Assembly (NCBI GenBank): GCA_020635495.1
Contig: JACJZQ010000009.1
Span: 62,001-126,000 of the forward strand
Direction of reading: 5' to 3'
From: Flavobacteriales bacterium
GTDB taxonomy: Bacteria > Bacteroidota > Bacteroidia > UBA10329
DNA length: 64,000 bases
Of the stretch, positions 18,543 through 28,142 are shown piece after piece (the stretch's first letter is position 1; every line of letters starts with the position of its first letter). The notes under the pieces were generated by a model. The model saw only the letters and a program-made list of their open reading frames with translations. It made no database searches and was not told the DNA's origin. Position numbers and translations under genes: made by a program.

Positions 18543-20012
18543 ATGCGTAAACCTATTGCTATGAACGTGTTGGTTCAACTGTTGGTAGCCGCAGCACTTT
18601 GGTCTTGCGGAGCAGATTCTACCCAAAAGAACACCGAGTCACCCCCCCCCTCTGAAACTTCTGGGTCGGGTAAAATGCACATTGAGATAACCGTAAATGG
18701 TGCGGGAAACGATGTGGCTAAAATGCTCGGGGTGTTCGGTAATCAGAACTTTCTAGTTGATTCTGCTAAAGCGGATGCAAATGGACTGTTCGTCTTTGAT
18801 GCAGACTCGCTGCTTCCAAAAGGCTTCTATTATGTAATGCTTGCTTCAGACAACAGCTATTTCCAGATGTTGCTGGGAGCGGATCAGGAATTCAACATGA
18901 GTGCGGCAAAGGGCAACTACGTTCCTAGTATGAAAGTGCAAGGCGATATTGATAACGAGTTGCTATATCGCAACCTTCAGTTTGAGGCTGATTTCAACCA
19001 ACGCTTGCAGCCGGTCAAAGACCAACTGAGCAAAGTTGCTGAAGGCAGTCCTGAGCACACAAAGCTTTCTGAAGAGCAAGATAAGCTTATTGAAGAACGT
19101 AAAGCACATGTTGCATCTTATGCAGATGAGCATCCGAATTCATTCTTCACACAATTCAAATTGTCTGGGCAAAACCCTGAGCTGACCTTTCCGAAATTGC
19201 CGAACGGAGAATTGGATCAGACCACGCAGGTGTACCGTTATCGCAAGGCGTTCTTTACTGGTGTTGATTTTGATGCAGATTGGACTATGCGCACGCCCGT
19301 GTTTGCCAACAAATTGCGCAAATACATTAAAGAACTCACTCCACAGAATGCCGATTCTTTGATCAAATATGCAGACGAACTCATTGCCAAAACCAAAGGC
19401 AATAAAGAGCTTTTCAAGTTCACGGTGAATTGGATCGCGTTAGAATATAAGACTCCAAAGACCATGGGTACCGAGGCGCTTTACGTTCACATGATAGATA
19501 CCTATTGGACCAACGAGTTGGCATGGTGGTCAAATCCCGAAGAGATAAAAGGCCTGAGAGGTGAAATCAGTCTCATGAAGCCAAGTCTCCTAGGAAAAAT
19601 CGGGCAGGACATCAGCGGAACGGATGAAAATGGAAATGCTGTTTCTCTGTACGGTTTAAAGAGCCCGATAAAGGTGGTTTACATCTATTCTTACGAATGT
19701 GAGCACTGCCAAAAAGAAACACCTGATATGGTGCGGGTCTACAACCAATGGAAAAACAAGGGGGTTGATGTATTTGCCCTTTGCACCGACAAGGAAAAGG
19801 CCCCTTGGTTGGATTTCGTACGTCAGAACAACATGAATTTCACCAATTGTTTTGACCCTGAGCGTAAGAGCCGCTACGAGCGTAAGTACCATATTGACAT
19901 TACGCCAGAGCTTTATGTGCTGGACAAGAACAATAAGATCATTGCAAGTAATCTGAGCCCGAATCAGTTGCCTGATTTCTTGGAGGCTGAACGAGGAAGA
20001 AATCCTTGGTAG
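18543..20012 (+). CDS. Thioredoxin-like (TlpA/ResA-type) lipoprotein
   Basis: A 489-residue lipoprotein. ATG 18543 is chosen because it precedes the signal peptide; the lipobox is LWSC with Cys22. Residues ~45-150 look like a DUF4369-type beta domain (VAKMLGVFGNQNFLVDSAK...GLFVFD), the middle is helical (DUF5106-like), and ~355-489 is a thioredoxin-fold domain with CEHC as its CxxC redox centre. Family members reduce or exchange disulfides in the periplasm, for example during cytochrome or surface-protein maturation. Nine consecutive C at 18642-18650 encode three prolines right after the lipobox and could slip. It is convergent with the SpoIIE-type phosphatase, 5 bp away. Confidence 0.88.
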   Translation: MRKPIAMNVLVQLLVAAALWSCGADSTQKNTESPPPSETSGSGKMHIEITVNGAGNDVAKMLGVFGNQNFLVDSAKADANGLFVFDADSLLPKGFYYVMLASDNSYFQMLLGADQEFNMSAAKGNYVPSMKVQGDIDNELLYRNLQFEADFNQRLQPVKDQLSKVAEGSPEHTKLSEEQDKLIEERKAHVASYADEHPNSFFTQFKLSGQNPELTFPKLPNGELDQTTQVYRYRKAFFTGVDFDADWTMRTPVFANKLRKYIKELTPQNADSLIKYADELIAKTKGNKELFKFTVNWIALEYKTPKTMGTEALYVHMIDTYWTNELAWWSNPEEIKGLRGEISLMKPSLLGKIGQDISGTDENGNAVSLYGLKSPIKVVYIYSYECEHCQKETPDMVRVYNQWKNKGVDVFALCTDKEKAPWLDFVRQNNMNFTNCFDPERKSRYERKYHIDITPELYVLDKNNKIIASNLSPNQLPDFLEAERGRNPW

Positions 20013-20017
20013 TGCGT

Positions 20018-21118
20018 TTAAAGCCTAACGCTCACTAAGAGCTTATCGTCCATTTGGCGATGGTCTCCCATCCACTGGTCCATCACGGTTTCAAAGCTGG
20101 CATGAGCATCCTTCAAAGGAGATCTGTGGTTCTTGACCATATGTTCTTTCAATCTCCTGAAACCGAATTTGTCTTTGCCATCATGAGAGAACTGGTCAGT
20201 AATACCATCTGAGAACATGCATATCACATCTCCTGCCTTGTAATGGAACTTTTGCGCTTTATAAGGCAATCGTTTTCTGTACTGGGTTCCGCCAATACTC
20301 CAGAAGTCCGCTTTATACTCCATCAGGTCCTCATCTCTTAAATGATAAACTGGATTGCCAGCGCCTGAGAACATGATCTCCTCATTCTTGGGGTCAATAC
20401 GGCATAGCCCCAGATCCATACCATCATGCACATCAGAATCCTGTTCCTGACCAAGAACCCGGACCACCTCGCGGTGCAATTCGCAAAGAATTTCGTTGGT
20501 ATCTAGCAGGTTCTGTTCCTTCACGATCTTGTTCAACAGGAAATACCCGATCAACGACATGAAGGCTCCGGGCACGCCATGCCCAGTACAATCAACTGCT
20601 GCTACAAAATGGTAATCATCCTTCTTCAAATACCAAGGAAAATCACCACTAACAACATCTCTTGGCCTGAATAGCACGGCCGAATCAGAAAACGCCTGCT
20701 GCAACTCCTGCGTGTTGGTTACAATGGCATCTTGAATACGCTGTGCGTAGTTGATACTCTGTGAAATGCGGTGGAGACTGTCTTCCAACTCTCCCTGCAT
20801 GGTGCGCAGTTCCTCATTCTGCTCATGAAGCATTTCTGTACGTTGCTGCACCTTCAGTTCCAGCCCTTCATTCATGGCAATTACTTCCTTCTGCTTGATA
20901 CCCGCCAAGCAGGAGAAGAAACCCAAGAACAACGGTGCAGAATCTATGATCCAATGAAGCGGTTGCGTTTTCTGGGTTTCTATCAAGGCAGAAATCCCAA
21001 AACCCATATCGCGCATATAGGCATCGAAAAGCGTTGCTATAACGGGAAACATGAACCCGAACAACGCCCCATAGATGGCATAGACAAGCCTTACATCAGT
21101 CTTACCACGAGCGGCCAT
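20018..21118 (-). CDS. Membrane-anchored SpoIIE/PP2C phosphatase (SiaA-like)
   Basis: A 366-residue protein. Two hydrophobic segments (~10-30 and ~52-74) anchor it, a coiled coil (~80-130: MNEGLELKVQQRTEMLHEQN) follows, and ~150-366 is a PP2C-type Ser/Thr phosphatase with metal-binding motifs VSGDF, DCTGHGVPGA, FSDGITDQ and a terminal MDDK. Such phosphatases dephosphorylate a small partner protein. The next gene upstream in the operon (8 bp away) is a SiaC-like phosphoprotein and the one before it a SiaB-like kinase, so the system is a SiaA/B/C switch. Unlike Pseudomonas SiaA there is no HAMP or large sensor domain visible. Confidence 0.9.
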   Translation of the reverse strand: MAARGKTDVRLVYAIYGALFGFMFPVIATLFDAYMRDMGFGISALIETQKTQPLHWIIDSAPLFLGFFSCLAGIKQKEVIAMNEGLELKVQQRTEMLHEQNEELRTMQGELEDSLHRISQSINYAQRIQDAIVTNTQELQQAFSDSAVLFRPRDVVSGDFPWYLKKDDYHFVAAVDCTGHGVPGAFMSLIGYFLLNKIVKEQNLLDTNEILCELHREVVRVLGQEQDSDVHDGMDLGLCRIDPKNEEIMFSGAGNPVYHLRDEDLMEYKADFWSIGGTQYRKRLPYKAQKFHYKAGDVICMFSDGITDQFSHDGKDKFGFRRLKEHMVKNHRSPLKDAHASFETVMDQWMGDHRQMDDKLLVSVRL

Positions 21119-21126
21119 AAAGCGTT

Positions 21127-21507
21127 TTACAGAGTTTTCATTTCGAAAGGCAGTTCTAAGATGCTGCTAAGCTCTTCGCCTTTCGTTTCGATCATATCAT
21201 CGCCCTCTTTGTAATACCACTCTACCTTTACTTCTCCTCTTTCCTCCTCAACAATGTCTTCAAAGCACATAAGTAGATTGAAGATGTAGCGGGTAGCAGC
21301 TGAATTGAAATAGTCAATTCGCATCTCCACAGTTGTGTTTGCTAGAGGAGACTCCACGTAATCCTGTACCCATTCTTCAATCGGTTTGAAGAATTCATGA
21401 GCATCTTCTGGAAGCGCTCTTCCGGTTACTTTGAATACGCCAGTAGCCGTATCAAAGTCGATCAAAGGAGTGTCTTCGGTAGCATCAATTCGTAATGACT
21501 CAGCCAT
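21127..21507 (-). CDS. SiaC-like regulatory phosphoprotein (DUF1987 family)
   Basis: A 126-residue protein of the SiaC/DUF1987 family. The key motif is DYFNSAATRYIFNLL (from about residue 68), which holds the Ser/Thr that the partner kinase phosphorylates and the phosphatase releases. In Pseudomonas, unphosphorylated SiaC activates the diguanylate cyclase SiaD and promotes biofilm. Its start overlaps the end of the SiaB-like gene by 8 bp and its end is 8 bp from the phosphatase, so the three are translated together. No cyclase gene lies nearby, so its target here is unknown. Confidence 0.88.
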   Translation of the reverse strand: MAESLRIDATEDTPLIDFDTATGVFKVTGRALPEDAHEFFKPIEEWVQDYVESPLANTTVEMRIDYFNSAATRYIFNLLMCFEDIVEEERGEVKVEWYYKEGDDMIETKGEELSSILELPFEMKTL

Positions 21508-22594
21508 TTACTTTAAATTTTACGTTAAACGTGAAGAAGAATTTTCCATTACCCATGTCTTCAAAGCTGTAAGTAAGCTTGTCTGAACTTTTTCTGGCAA
21601 TTTCTATCAGTCCCAATCCGGCTCCACCCTTATCGCTAAAAGACCCTTCCCGTAAGGTCTGTTTATATGCTTTTTTCAGATCCATGGCGTCCATTCCATT
21701 CAAACCATCGATTCTTTCACTCAATAATTCCTTGGTTTTTGTATCGACAACATTTCCAACAGAGGTCCAATATTCTCCATCTCCGGCTTCTGTTATCATG
21801 AAGATTCCATCCTTGAATCCCTTTTCCTGAATGTTGTGACGACTTACGTTCTGAAGAAGTTCCACCAATATGAGGAAGAAGCCTTTCGGGCCCACCTCAT
21901 TTTCCGCCCGCATTTTCTCTTCAATGATGGAGATGATGGGCATGATGGAGTCCTTGCCGAAATCTCCCTTATATACCATCAATACGTCTGAAGCCTTTAT
22001 TCTCTTGTCGAAATCTTTGGTGAAACGAAGTGCTTCACCAGGCTGTGTTGTACCGTCATTGTTGGTCAACTTCAGAGACAGGTAGAAGTTTGCCAACTGT
22101 TCGTTCAGATTCTCAAAATCGTAAGAAATTGGCTGACCAGCTTTTCGTGCCAACTGAATCAATCCAAGCCCCGCACCGCCCTTAGTGGAAATCTCTTCGT
22201 TGTTCAAGACCTCGAGATAGAGTGCCTTGAGTTTGTCCTTTTCTATCGAGTTGAGTTGGTTGAGCTTTTCTCTGAGTTTCTCCACCTCCTTCACATCGAT
22301 CATGTTGATGGAACTCACATAATTGGCATCACCAAGTAACCGAGCGGCAAACAACCCTTCAGACTTCTCTTTCTTTTCGTCCGTGCTCTTGCCATGGCGA
22401 ACCACGTTCTGAAAGCACTCCACCATAATGAATGATATCCGTCTGCTTAACGTGTTAAGCGCCTCGAAATTATTGACGTTGAACTCAGTGATGCGGATGA
22501 TCCCATCCGTAATGTCATCACTCACATCTCCATTGAAAATGAAGCTTAATCTATCGTTCTCAAGCTCCTTGTAGTAATCGAATAATTGCTCCAA
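21500..22594 (-). CDS. Tandem SiaB-like kinase (two GHKL ATPase domains in one chain)
   Basis: A 364-residue protein made of two similar halves of about 180 residues. Each half has an N-box helix (MVECFQNVVRHG in the first, LVELLQNVSRHN in the second) and a G-box (GGAGLGLIQLARKAG and GGAGLGLIEIARKSS) of the GHKL/HATPase fold. SiaB-family kinases, which phosphorylate SiaC, normally have only one such domain, so this is a fusion or duplication. Both halves keep the motifs, so both may be active. It is the first gene of the operon and divergent from the TPR gene at 22759 across 164 bp that must contain both promoters. Confidence 0.85.
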   Translation of the reverse strand: MEQLFDYYKELENDRLSFIFNGDVSDDITDGIIRITEFNVNNFEALNTLSRRISFIMVECFQNVVRHGKSTDEKKEKSEGLFAARLLGDANYVSSINMIDVKEVEKLREKLNQLNSIEKDKLKALYLEVLNNEEISTKGGAGLGLIQLARKAGQPISYDFENLNEQLANFYLSLKLTNNDGTTQPGEALRFTKDFDKRIKASDVLMVYKGDFGKDSIMPIISIIEEKMRAENEVGPKGFFLILVELLQNVSRHNIQEKGFKDGIFMITEAGDGEYWTSVGNVVDTKTKELLSERIDGLNGMDAMDLKKAYKQTLREGSFSDKGGAGLGLIEIARKSSDKLTYSFEDMGNGKFFFTFNVKFKVNG

Positions 22595-22758
22595 CTTATT
22601 GGTCAGTTAGGTTAGGTCTGATGTTAACGTCATCCATAGAATTTAGGTTACAATTCACCGAACATTTACTGCGCTTGCCTTAACCAGACTCTTACCAGCG
22701 CCCTTACCCACTCTTCAAGACCTGATTTTTCCGAAGATCAATTAAGTAACTTAGGCGT

Positions 22759-23766
22759 GTGAAATTCTGGGTCAATTTCTTCGCTATTCTGTTACCCATG
22801 GGGCTACTGGCCCAGGCACCTTCTACCGCTTACAAACTGGGTGTTGACGGAATTCAGGCCATAGAGTCAGGAGAAACAAGCGCTGGCATTAAACTGTTGA
22901 AAGAGGCTTGGAGTTTGGAGCCCTCTTCTTACGATTATCCTTTTGAAATTGGCAGAGCGCTTCTGTTGGAAGACAACGCCAAAAAAGCAGAGAAATACCT
23001 GTTTCCGTTGCAGTACCACCAGAATGTACAGCCCGATCTGTACATCCATCTGGCCGATTGCTACAAGCAAATAGATGAGGAGAAAAAGACACCGGATCAG
23101 AATCGTAAGAAGGAGTTGGATGCTTTGAGATACGGCATTCAGAAGCTGCCTGATGCGGGTGAACTCTACCTTGAATTGGGCAAACGGAAAATTGAGATGG
23201 AGCAGCATCTTGATGCGCTTTCTGTATTCGAATCTGGAATTGCGAACGCTCCCAACTTTGCCGACAATTATTTCTGGGCGGCCAAATTGATGAAGGCTTC
23301 TTCCAATCCCTTATGGACATGGATCTACGCAGAACTGTTCATCAACATTTCAGATAATGACGAAATGATCCGTACGGCAATGGAACTGGCTGCAACCGCG
23401 CAAGAAAAGGTCTTTTCTGGAAGTTGGAAAGCAGACCCAGAAAAGATGGATCAGGAGCTTCAATATCTCCTTTCAAAGAATTGCACCAGCAATTTATCCG
23501 GAACAGATAGAACCTTTGAAATGAGAAGATGCATAATGAATGAATGGCGAGGAACGGCTTTTGCCATTGCGCCTCTCATCAAACGGTTTGATGAATTGGA
23601 GCAGAACGGATTTTTGGATGCGTATTCAGGTTCCTTGATGCTTCAATCCAATAAAGAAGCGTTCTTGGCCTGGTTGGCCAGCAACGGAGAACGTTATGAG
23701 GCGTTTAGACGATGGAGGTTCTATAATCCAATGTTCATTACTGAACCAGTAAAACGAGTAAATTGA
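22759..23766 (+). CDS. Periplasmic TPR-repeat protein
   Basis: A 335-residue protein with a GTG start and signal peptide (MKFWVNFFAILLPMGLLAQA). Residues ~25-200 hold degenerate TPR helices (SAGIKLLKEAWSLEPSSYDY; AEKYLFPLQYHQNVQPDLYI; ALSVFESGIANAPNFADNYF), a scaffold for protein-protein contacts. The C-terminal third is helical without a known motif. It has no sorting domain, so it likely stays periplasmic. It is the first gene of a five-gene coupled operon, and its stop codon overlaps the TTG start of the beta-helix gene; it may chaperone or help export the CotH-type proteins encoded downstream. Confidence 0.75.
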   Translation: MKFWVNFFAILLPMGLLAQAPSTAYKLGVDGIQAIESGETSAGIKLLKEAWSLEPSSYDYPFEIGRALLLEDNAKKAEKYLFPLQYHQNVQPDLYIHLADCYKQIDEEKKTPDQNRKKELDALRYGIQKLPDAGELYLELGKRKIEMEQHLDALSVFESGIANAPNFADNYFWAAKLMKASSNPLWTWIYAELFINISDNDEMIRTAMELAATAQEKVFSGSWKADPEKMDQELQYLLSKNCTSNLSGTDRTFEMRRCIMNEWRGTAFAIAPLIKRFDELEQNGFLDAYSGSLMLQSNKEAFLAWLASNGERYEAFRRWRFYNPMFITEPVKRVN

Positions 23767-25421
23767 TTAGAAATAGTGTTTTCTTTTTCTGTCTGCTAGG
23801 GTGTTACTTGACGACACTCGGGCAGCAATTCCATGTCATTGCCCCTTCAACATTTGTTCAGGGCAGATCATTTCCGATGGCCGTTGAGGTTATGGACCAA
23901 GGCACGCTTGAGCCGTTCTACTCCGCCACCATGTCAGTTAGTTCTACTGGTGGTCAGGTTCCTAATAATCAGATAACCATTAGGAAAGGTCGCGCCATGG
24001 CCACATTGCAAACTGATGGAAGCGCTGGCCTGAGCCTGTCTTCTTCTCAGTTCAACCTTAACCCATCTATTAATCAGACCGCCATTGTGCAACATTCTGG
24101 TACTCTGGTCGGAAACCTCGAGTTCCAAAGTGGGTCCGTTCATCACATTACTGATGATCTGATCATCCCTGCTGGAGACACCCTTATTATTGAAAATAAC
24201 GTTTGGGTACTGCTTGATTCTGCCATTAACATATTGGTAGAAGGACATCTTGAAATTCAAGGTTCGGCAACAGAACCGATTGCAATTACATCAAACACAG
24301 AAAATGCGTGGGGCGGGATAACCGTAGGTTCAGGAACGGCCAACATCAGCTATTGCCTCATTACTAACGGTGGTGGAGATCATACCCAGACTTTCGGTCA
24401 CTCGAACAGTCAGCCAGTGGTGCGCTCCAATGGCGGCCAGGTCATAATGAATCACACATTCATTTTTGATTGCGAAGGAAAAGCCTTGGGCGGAAACAAT
24501 GGCCGACTGATATTCAAAAACGGTGGTATTTCCCGTTGTGATACAGGAGGCGAATTCGGTGCCAGCTACGTTCAGATCTCCGGATCCCATGTTCTGGAAA
24601 TTCCTGATGCAGACGGACTTCTTGAAGATGATGATAACGATGGATTCTACTTCTACGGTGCCAACGCCACCAACGAGCCGAGCGTGGTAGATTCTTGCGT
24701 TTTCATGATTGGAGAAGACGATGGCATTGACCATAACGGTGCCATTCTTCAAGTAAAAAACTGTTGGATTGAAGGGTTTGCCAATGAAGGAATTGCAGCC
24801 TCAAGCGAAAACTCCGTTTACGTGTACAATTCGTTGTTCAAGAATTGCGAACAAGGAATTGAAGCCGGTTATGGTAGCCCAGCGGTAACTGTAGATCATT
24901 GCGTTATGGTAGACAACGACTACGGTTTGCGTTTTGGCGATTGGTACAATTGGGGCTGCAGCGGTTCCATCAACTGCACCAATTCCATCATGGTCAACAA
25001 TACGGACAACGTTTACAATTTCGATGTGCTGAGCAACGGTCCAATAAGTGGTGCCATTGAGATAACTTACAGCATTCCTACCGATGCCGAATATGACGCT
25101 GCCACAGGAAACGTTACAGGCACTCCTATATTCAATGCCGAGTATCAGTTACAAGCAGGCAGTGCGGGAATAGCCGCAGGTAGCGATGGACTGAACATGG
25201 GACTCCTCGCCCCCACCATTATTGGTGTTGAGCAACATGAAATTGAACTTGGACGACCCAATGGATTTCAAGTATTTGACATTGGCGGCAGACTCGTACT
25301 GCAGGGGTCAGGTGCATTCAACATCTTAGAACATCAACACGCATTGACCAACGGAATCTACATCGTTTCGCAGCTGTTCGATCACGGTTCCGCTAATCAA
25401 AAAATCGCAATTCATAAATGA
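23763..25421 (+). CDS. Secreted right-handed beta-helix protein
   Basis: A 552-residue protein. It starts at TTG 23763, overlapping the previous TGA stop (TTGA), and has a signal peptide ending near TLGQ. Residues ~130-440 look like a parallel beta-helix (pectate-lyase-like fold) with short repeated strands: GGITVGSGTANISYCLI, IMNHTFIFDCEGKAL, DSCVFMIGEDDGIDHNG, VKNCWIEGFANEGIAAS. The fold is used for polysaccharide binding or cleavage, but no lyase active site can be recognised by eye. The C-terminus (FQVFDIGGRLVLQG ... NGIYIVSQL) resembles a shortened type A sorting domain missing the usual YPNP strand. Its stop overlaps the next ATG. Confidence 0.8.
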   Translation: MIRNSVFFFCLLGCYLTTLGQQFHVIAPSTFVQGRSFPMAVEVMDQGTLEPFYSATMSVSSTGGQVPNNQITIRKGRAMATLQTDGSAGLSLSSSQFNLNPSINQTAIVQHSGTLVGNLEFQSGSVHHITDDLIIPAGDTLIIENNVWVLLDSAINILVEGHLEIQGSATEPIAITSNTENAWGGITVGSGTANISYCLITNGGGDHTQTFGHSNSQPVVRSNGGQVIMNHTFIFDCEGKALGGNNGRLIFKNGGISRCDTGGEFGASYVQISGSHVLEIPDADGLLEDDDNDGFYFYGANATNEPSVVDSCVFMIGEDDGIDHNGAILQVKNCWIEGFANEGIAASSENSVYVYNSLFKNCEQGIEAGYGSPAVTVDHCVMVDNDYGLRFGDWYNWGCSGSINCTNSIMVNNTDNVYNFDVLSNGPISGAIEITYSIPTDAEYDAATGNVTGTPIFNAEYQLQAGSAGIAAGSDGLNMGLLAPTIIGVEQHEIELGRPNGFQVFDIGGRLVLQGSGAFNILEHQHALTNGIYIVSQLFDHGSANQKIAIHK

Positions 25422-27601
25422 AACGATTATTGCCATTATTGCTTTTTCTCAGCTTCGCCAACTTCTCTGTGGCACAGCTTAAGGAGTTTTACATCACTTG
25501 CAATCCTGCCGATTTTCAGTACATCTACGATAACTATGAGCAGGACATTTACATTCCCGCCACTTTCGAATTTAACGGCACGGTTTGGAACAATGTCTCC
25601 ATTAGAATACGCGGAGACGGTAGTCGTACTTTGCCCAAAAAGTCATTGAAACTCCGTTTTAACGATGGCGCCTACATTGACGGCAGAACATCTTTGAACA
25701 TCAATGCTGAGTACGAAGACCCTACCTACATTCAGCAATATCTGGCCAGTAGATTGATGCAAGAAAGTGGTCAGTACTGTTTTACAGCAGAACATGTTCG
25801 GGTGTACTTGAATGGCACTTTCTTCGGGCTTTATCTTTTGAACGAGGCCGTTGACGAACGCTTTTTCGAAATAAGAGGTTTAGACCCGAATGGCGCCACG
25901 TACAAAGCCGCGTTGGACGGGAGTTCTCTCAGCATTTTCGATCAGCCGCAATACCATTGGGAGCAGAAAACAGGACCAGATGTGAACATGGCCGACCTTC
26001 AGGTTCTGATCAATGAACTGAATTCAACACCTCAAGCGGAGTTTGGCAACTACATTGATCAATCATTCAATAGAAGTGAAGTGGTGAATATGATCACCAT
26101 GAATGAACTGTTGTCGTTGGGCAGCACTTACTATCACAACTATTTCATGCACCATGAGCCAAATGCCGATAAATGGATGATGTTGCCATGGGACATGGAC
26201 AAGACCCTCCTGTACTACGGAAGCGGCTTTCCGTACCACAGAAGCTCACGGGTTTGGGAGCCAGACAATCCGTACCATGAAAAATCAATTCATGATGATC
26301 AGCTATTGTCAGAGATCAGGGCCAGAATAGTTACGCTGGAGTCAACCATCTTCAATTTGGCTTATGTCAACCCCATTATAGACAGTATTCAGACCGTTAT
26401 TTCAGCATCTGTGGCCGAAGACACCACAGACAATATTCCTGACGTCTCGTTTTGGAATACCAAGGTCAACGACTACAACGGCCATTTCGGCAACAGAGCA
26501 TCCTATCTACTCACGCAGATCGATGAATATCCACGAAACTTCACCGTGGAAAGAATTGGAGTTGCCGAACCAGGAGGCACAATGGAACTTCATTGGACGC
26601 CATCAGTAAGTCCAATTTCAAGACCCATCAGTTATCGGTTTACGCTAAGCGATGACCCGAACATCGAATCGAACCTGATCATAGAAACCCCCAACATAAC
26701 AGACACGCTGGTAACGGTTAGCCTACCTGCAACCGAGGGCTTGTATTACTACAAGGTGCAGGCTTTTGATGGGTTCAACTACGTTGATGGTTTTGATAGC
26801 TACAACCCCTTGGTTCTTACCTCTAACGTTCCAGAGTTGGTTATAAATGAGATAAATTACCATTCAGCAGATACGTTTGTTTCTGGAGATTGGGTTGAGA
26901 TCCATAACCCACTAACGTATTCAGTTGATCTGGAAGGTTGGTATCTGAAAGACGATCAGAATGACCACACCTTCGAACTACCTGCTGGTGCTGTAATAGG
27001 CCCCGGACAATTCGTAATTCTAGCAACAGATACCGCTTCCTTCAACTTCCTGAATGATGTGAATTCTCCTGTTTATGGCCCAATCACCTTCGGATTTGGA
27101 AATTCTGGGGACCATCTACGTTTGTTCCATCCATCTGGCGTATTGGTAGATGAAGTATTCTATGCAGATACAACACCTTGGCCGTGGCAGGCAGATGGTT
27201 ACGGGCCAACATTGGAGTTGCAATCTCCAGAGTTGGACAACTGGCTACCACAGAGTTGGGCCGCTTGGGAAAATCGACTTGGAACACCCGGTGCGCCCAA
27301 TTTCACCGGAACTTCCGTACAAGAACTTTCTGACAAACTTGGTTTACAAGTTTATCCAAACCCAATTTCTGGAGAACAACTTACCGTGACGTTATCCTCT
27401 TCAGATGAATTGGATGTGGACATTGAGATCTTCGATGTTTCAGGGAAAAGGATCTACTTCCGACCGCAACACATTTTCCCAGGTCAGACCAGATTGACCA
27501 TTTCTCCAAAATTTGTTTCGGGAGGAGTTTATCATCTCAGAGTAGGTCATGCGTTAGGCTCAATAACGCGCAAGATCATCTACCTTGAAAACCATTACTG
27601 A
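25418..27601 (+). CDS. CotH-family protein kinase with lamin-tail domain, T9SS cargo
   Basis: A 727-residue secreted protein (signal peptide MKRLLPLLLFLSFANFSVAQ), start overlapping the previous stop as ATGA. Residues ~25-370 are a CotH domain: the nucleotide-binding stretch IRIRGDGSRTLPKKSLKLRF (~60-80) and the metal-binding MLPWDMDKTLL (~254) are intact. CotH proteins are atypical kinases; in Bacillus they phosphorylate spore-coat proteins. A fibronectin-like segment (~375-460) and a lamin-tail domain (~470-575: INEINYHSADTFVSGDWVEI) follow, then a type A T9SS sorting domain (LQVYPNPISGEQ). It is inferred to phosphorylate or bind surface proteins outside the cell. Confidence 0.9.
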   Translation: MKRLLPLLLFLSFANFSVAQLKEFYITCNPADFQYIYDNYEQDIYIPATFEFNGTVWNNVSIRIRGDGSRTLPKKSLKLRFNDGAYIDGRTSLNINAEYEDPTYIQQYLASRLMQESGQYCFTAEHVRVYLNGTFFGLYLLNEAVDERFFEIRGLDPNGATYKAALDGSSLSIFDQPQYHWEQKTGPDVNMADLQVLINELNSTPQAEFGNYIDQSFNRSEVVNMITMNELLSLGSTYYHNYFMHHEPNADKWMMLPWDMDKTLLYYGSGFPYHRSSRVWEPDNPYHEKSIHDDQLLSEIRARIVTLESTIFNLAYVNPIIDSIQTVISASVAEDTTDNIPDVSFWNTKVNDYNGHFGNRASYLLTQIDEYPRNFTVERIGVAEPGGTMELHWTPSVSPISRPISYRFTLSDDPNIESNLIIETPNITDTLVTVSLPATEGLYYYKVQAFDGFNYVDGFDSYNPLVLTSNVPELVINEINYHSADTFVSGDWVEIHNPLTYSVDLEGWYLKDDQNDHTFELPAGAVIGPGQFVILATDTASFNFLNDVNSPVYGPITFGFGNSGDHLRLFHPSGVLVDEVFYADTTPWPWQADGYGPTLELQSPELDNWLPQSWAAWENRLGTPGAPNFTGTSVQELSDKLGLQVYPNPISGEQLTVTLSSSDELDVDIEIFDVSGKRIYFRPQHIFPGQTRLTISPKFVSGGVYHLRVGHALGSITRKIIYLENHY

Positions 27602-27602
27602 T

Positions 27603-28142
27603 ATGAGTTCAAAAAATCTTCTTCTTAAGGAGTTTTCCAAAATGGAGTCAGAACGACTGTCCATTCTCAAAGAACTATCCAGCTATTCTGAGCAAAAACT
27701 GTCTGAAAAACCGAGCCCGAACCAGTGGTCGGTGGCAGAAGTGATCATGCACCTTGTAATTGCAGAACGCGGTGCCTTAGCTTACATGAATAAGAAGTTG
27801 GAATTCGGTGGGCACGGGAAAGCCGCCATTGGAAGCGGACTGAAACAACGATTGCTCAATCTGGCCATAACAATTCCGGGGTTGAAGTATAAGGCACCAA
27901 CTGTCGTAGAACTGAAAAAAGAGGATTCTGTGGATTATGCCGAGGCAAAAGCCAAATGGGATGCCGTTCGGTCGGAGATGAAGAAAGAATACGAAGCATT
28001 GAATGAAAAACTGGCCGAGCATGAACTGTTCAAACATCCGGCAGCAGGGAAGATGAGCCTGCTACAAGGTATTCGTTTCATGCGGCAGCACATGAACAGG
28101 CACATTGGTCAGATACGCAACACAGCAAAGGCGGTCAGTTGA
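27603..28142 (+). CDS. DinB-like four-helix metalloenzyme
   Basis: A 179-residue cytoplasmic protein. ATG 27603 is one base after the CotH stop; an earlier in-frame TTG (27585) would lie inside the CotH gene. Its helical-bundle sequence fits the DinB/DUF664 superfamily: WSVAEVIMHLVIAERG supplies the first metal-binding His and MRQHMNRHIGQIRN the last pair. Members of this fold bind a divalent metal and include thiol S-transferases (bacillithiol or mycothiol dependent); the substrate here is unknown. It is the only non-secreted member between the two CotH genes. The stop overlaps the next start. Confidence 0.85.
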   Translation: MSSKNLLLKEFSKMESERLSILKELSSYSEQKLSEKPSPNQWSVAEVIMHLVIAERGALAYMNKKLEFGGHGKAAIGSGLKQRLLNLAITIPGLKYKAPTVVELKKEDSVDYAEAKAKWDAVRSEMKKEYEALNEKLAEHELFKHPAAGKMSLLQGIRFMRQHMNRHIGQIRNTAKAVS

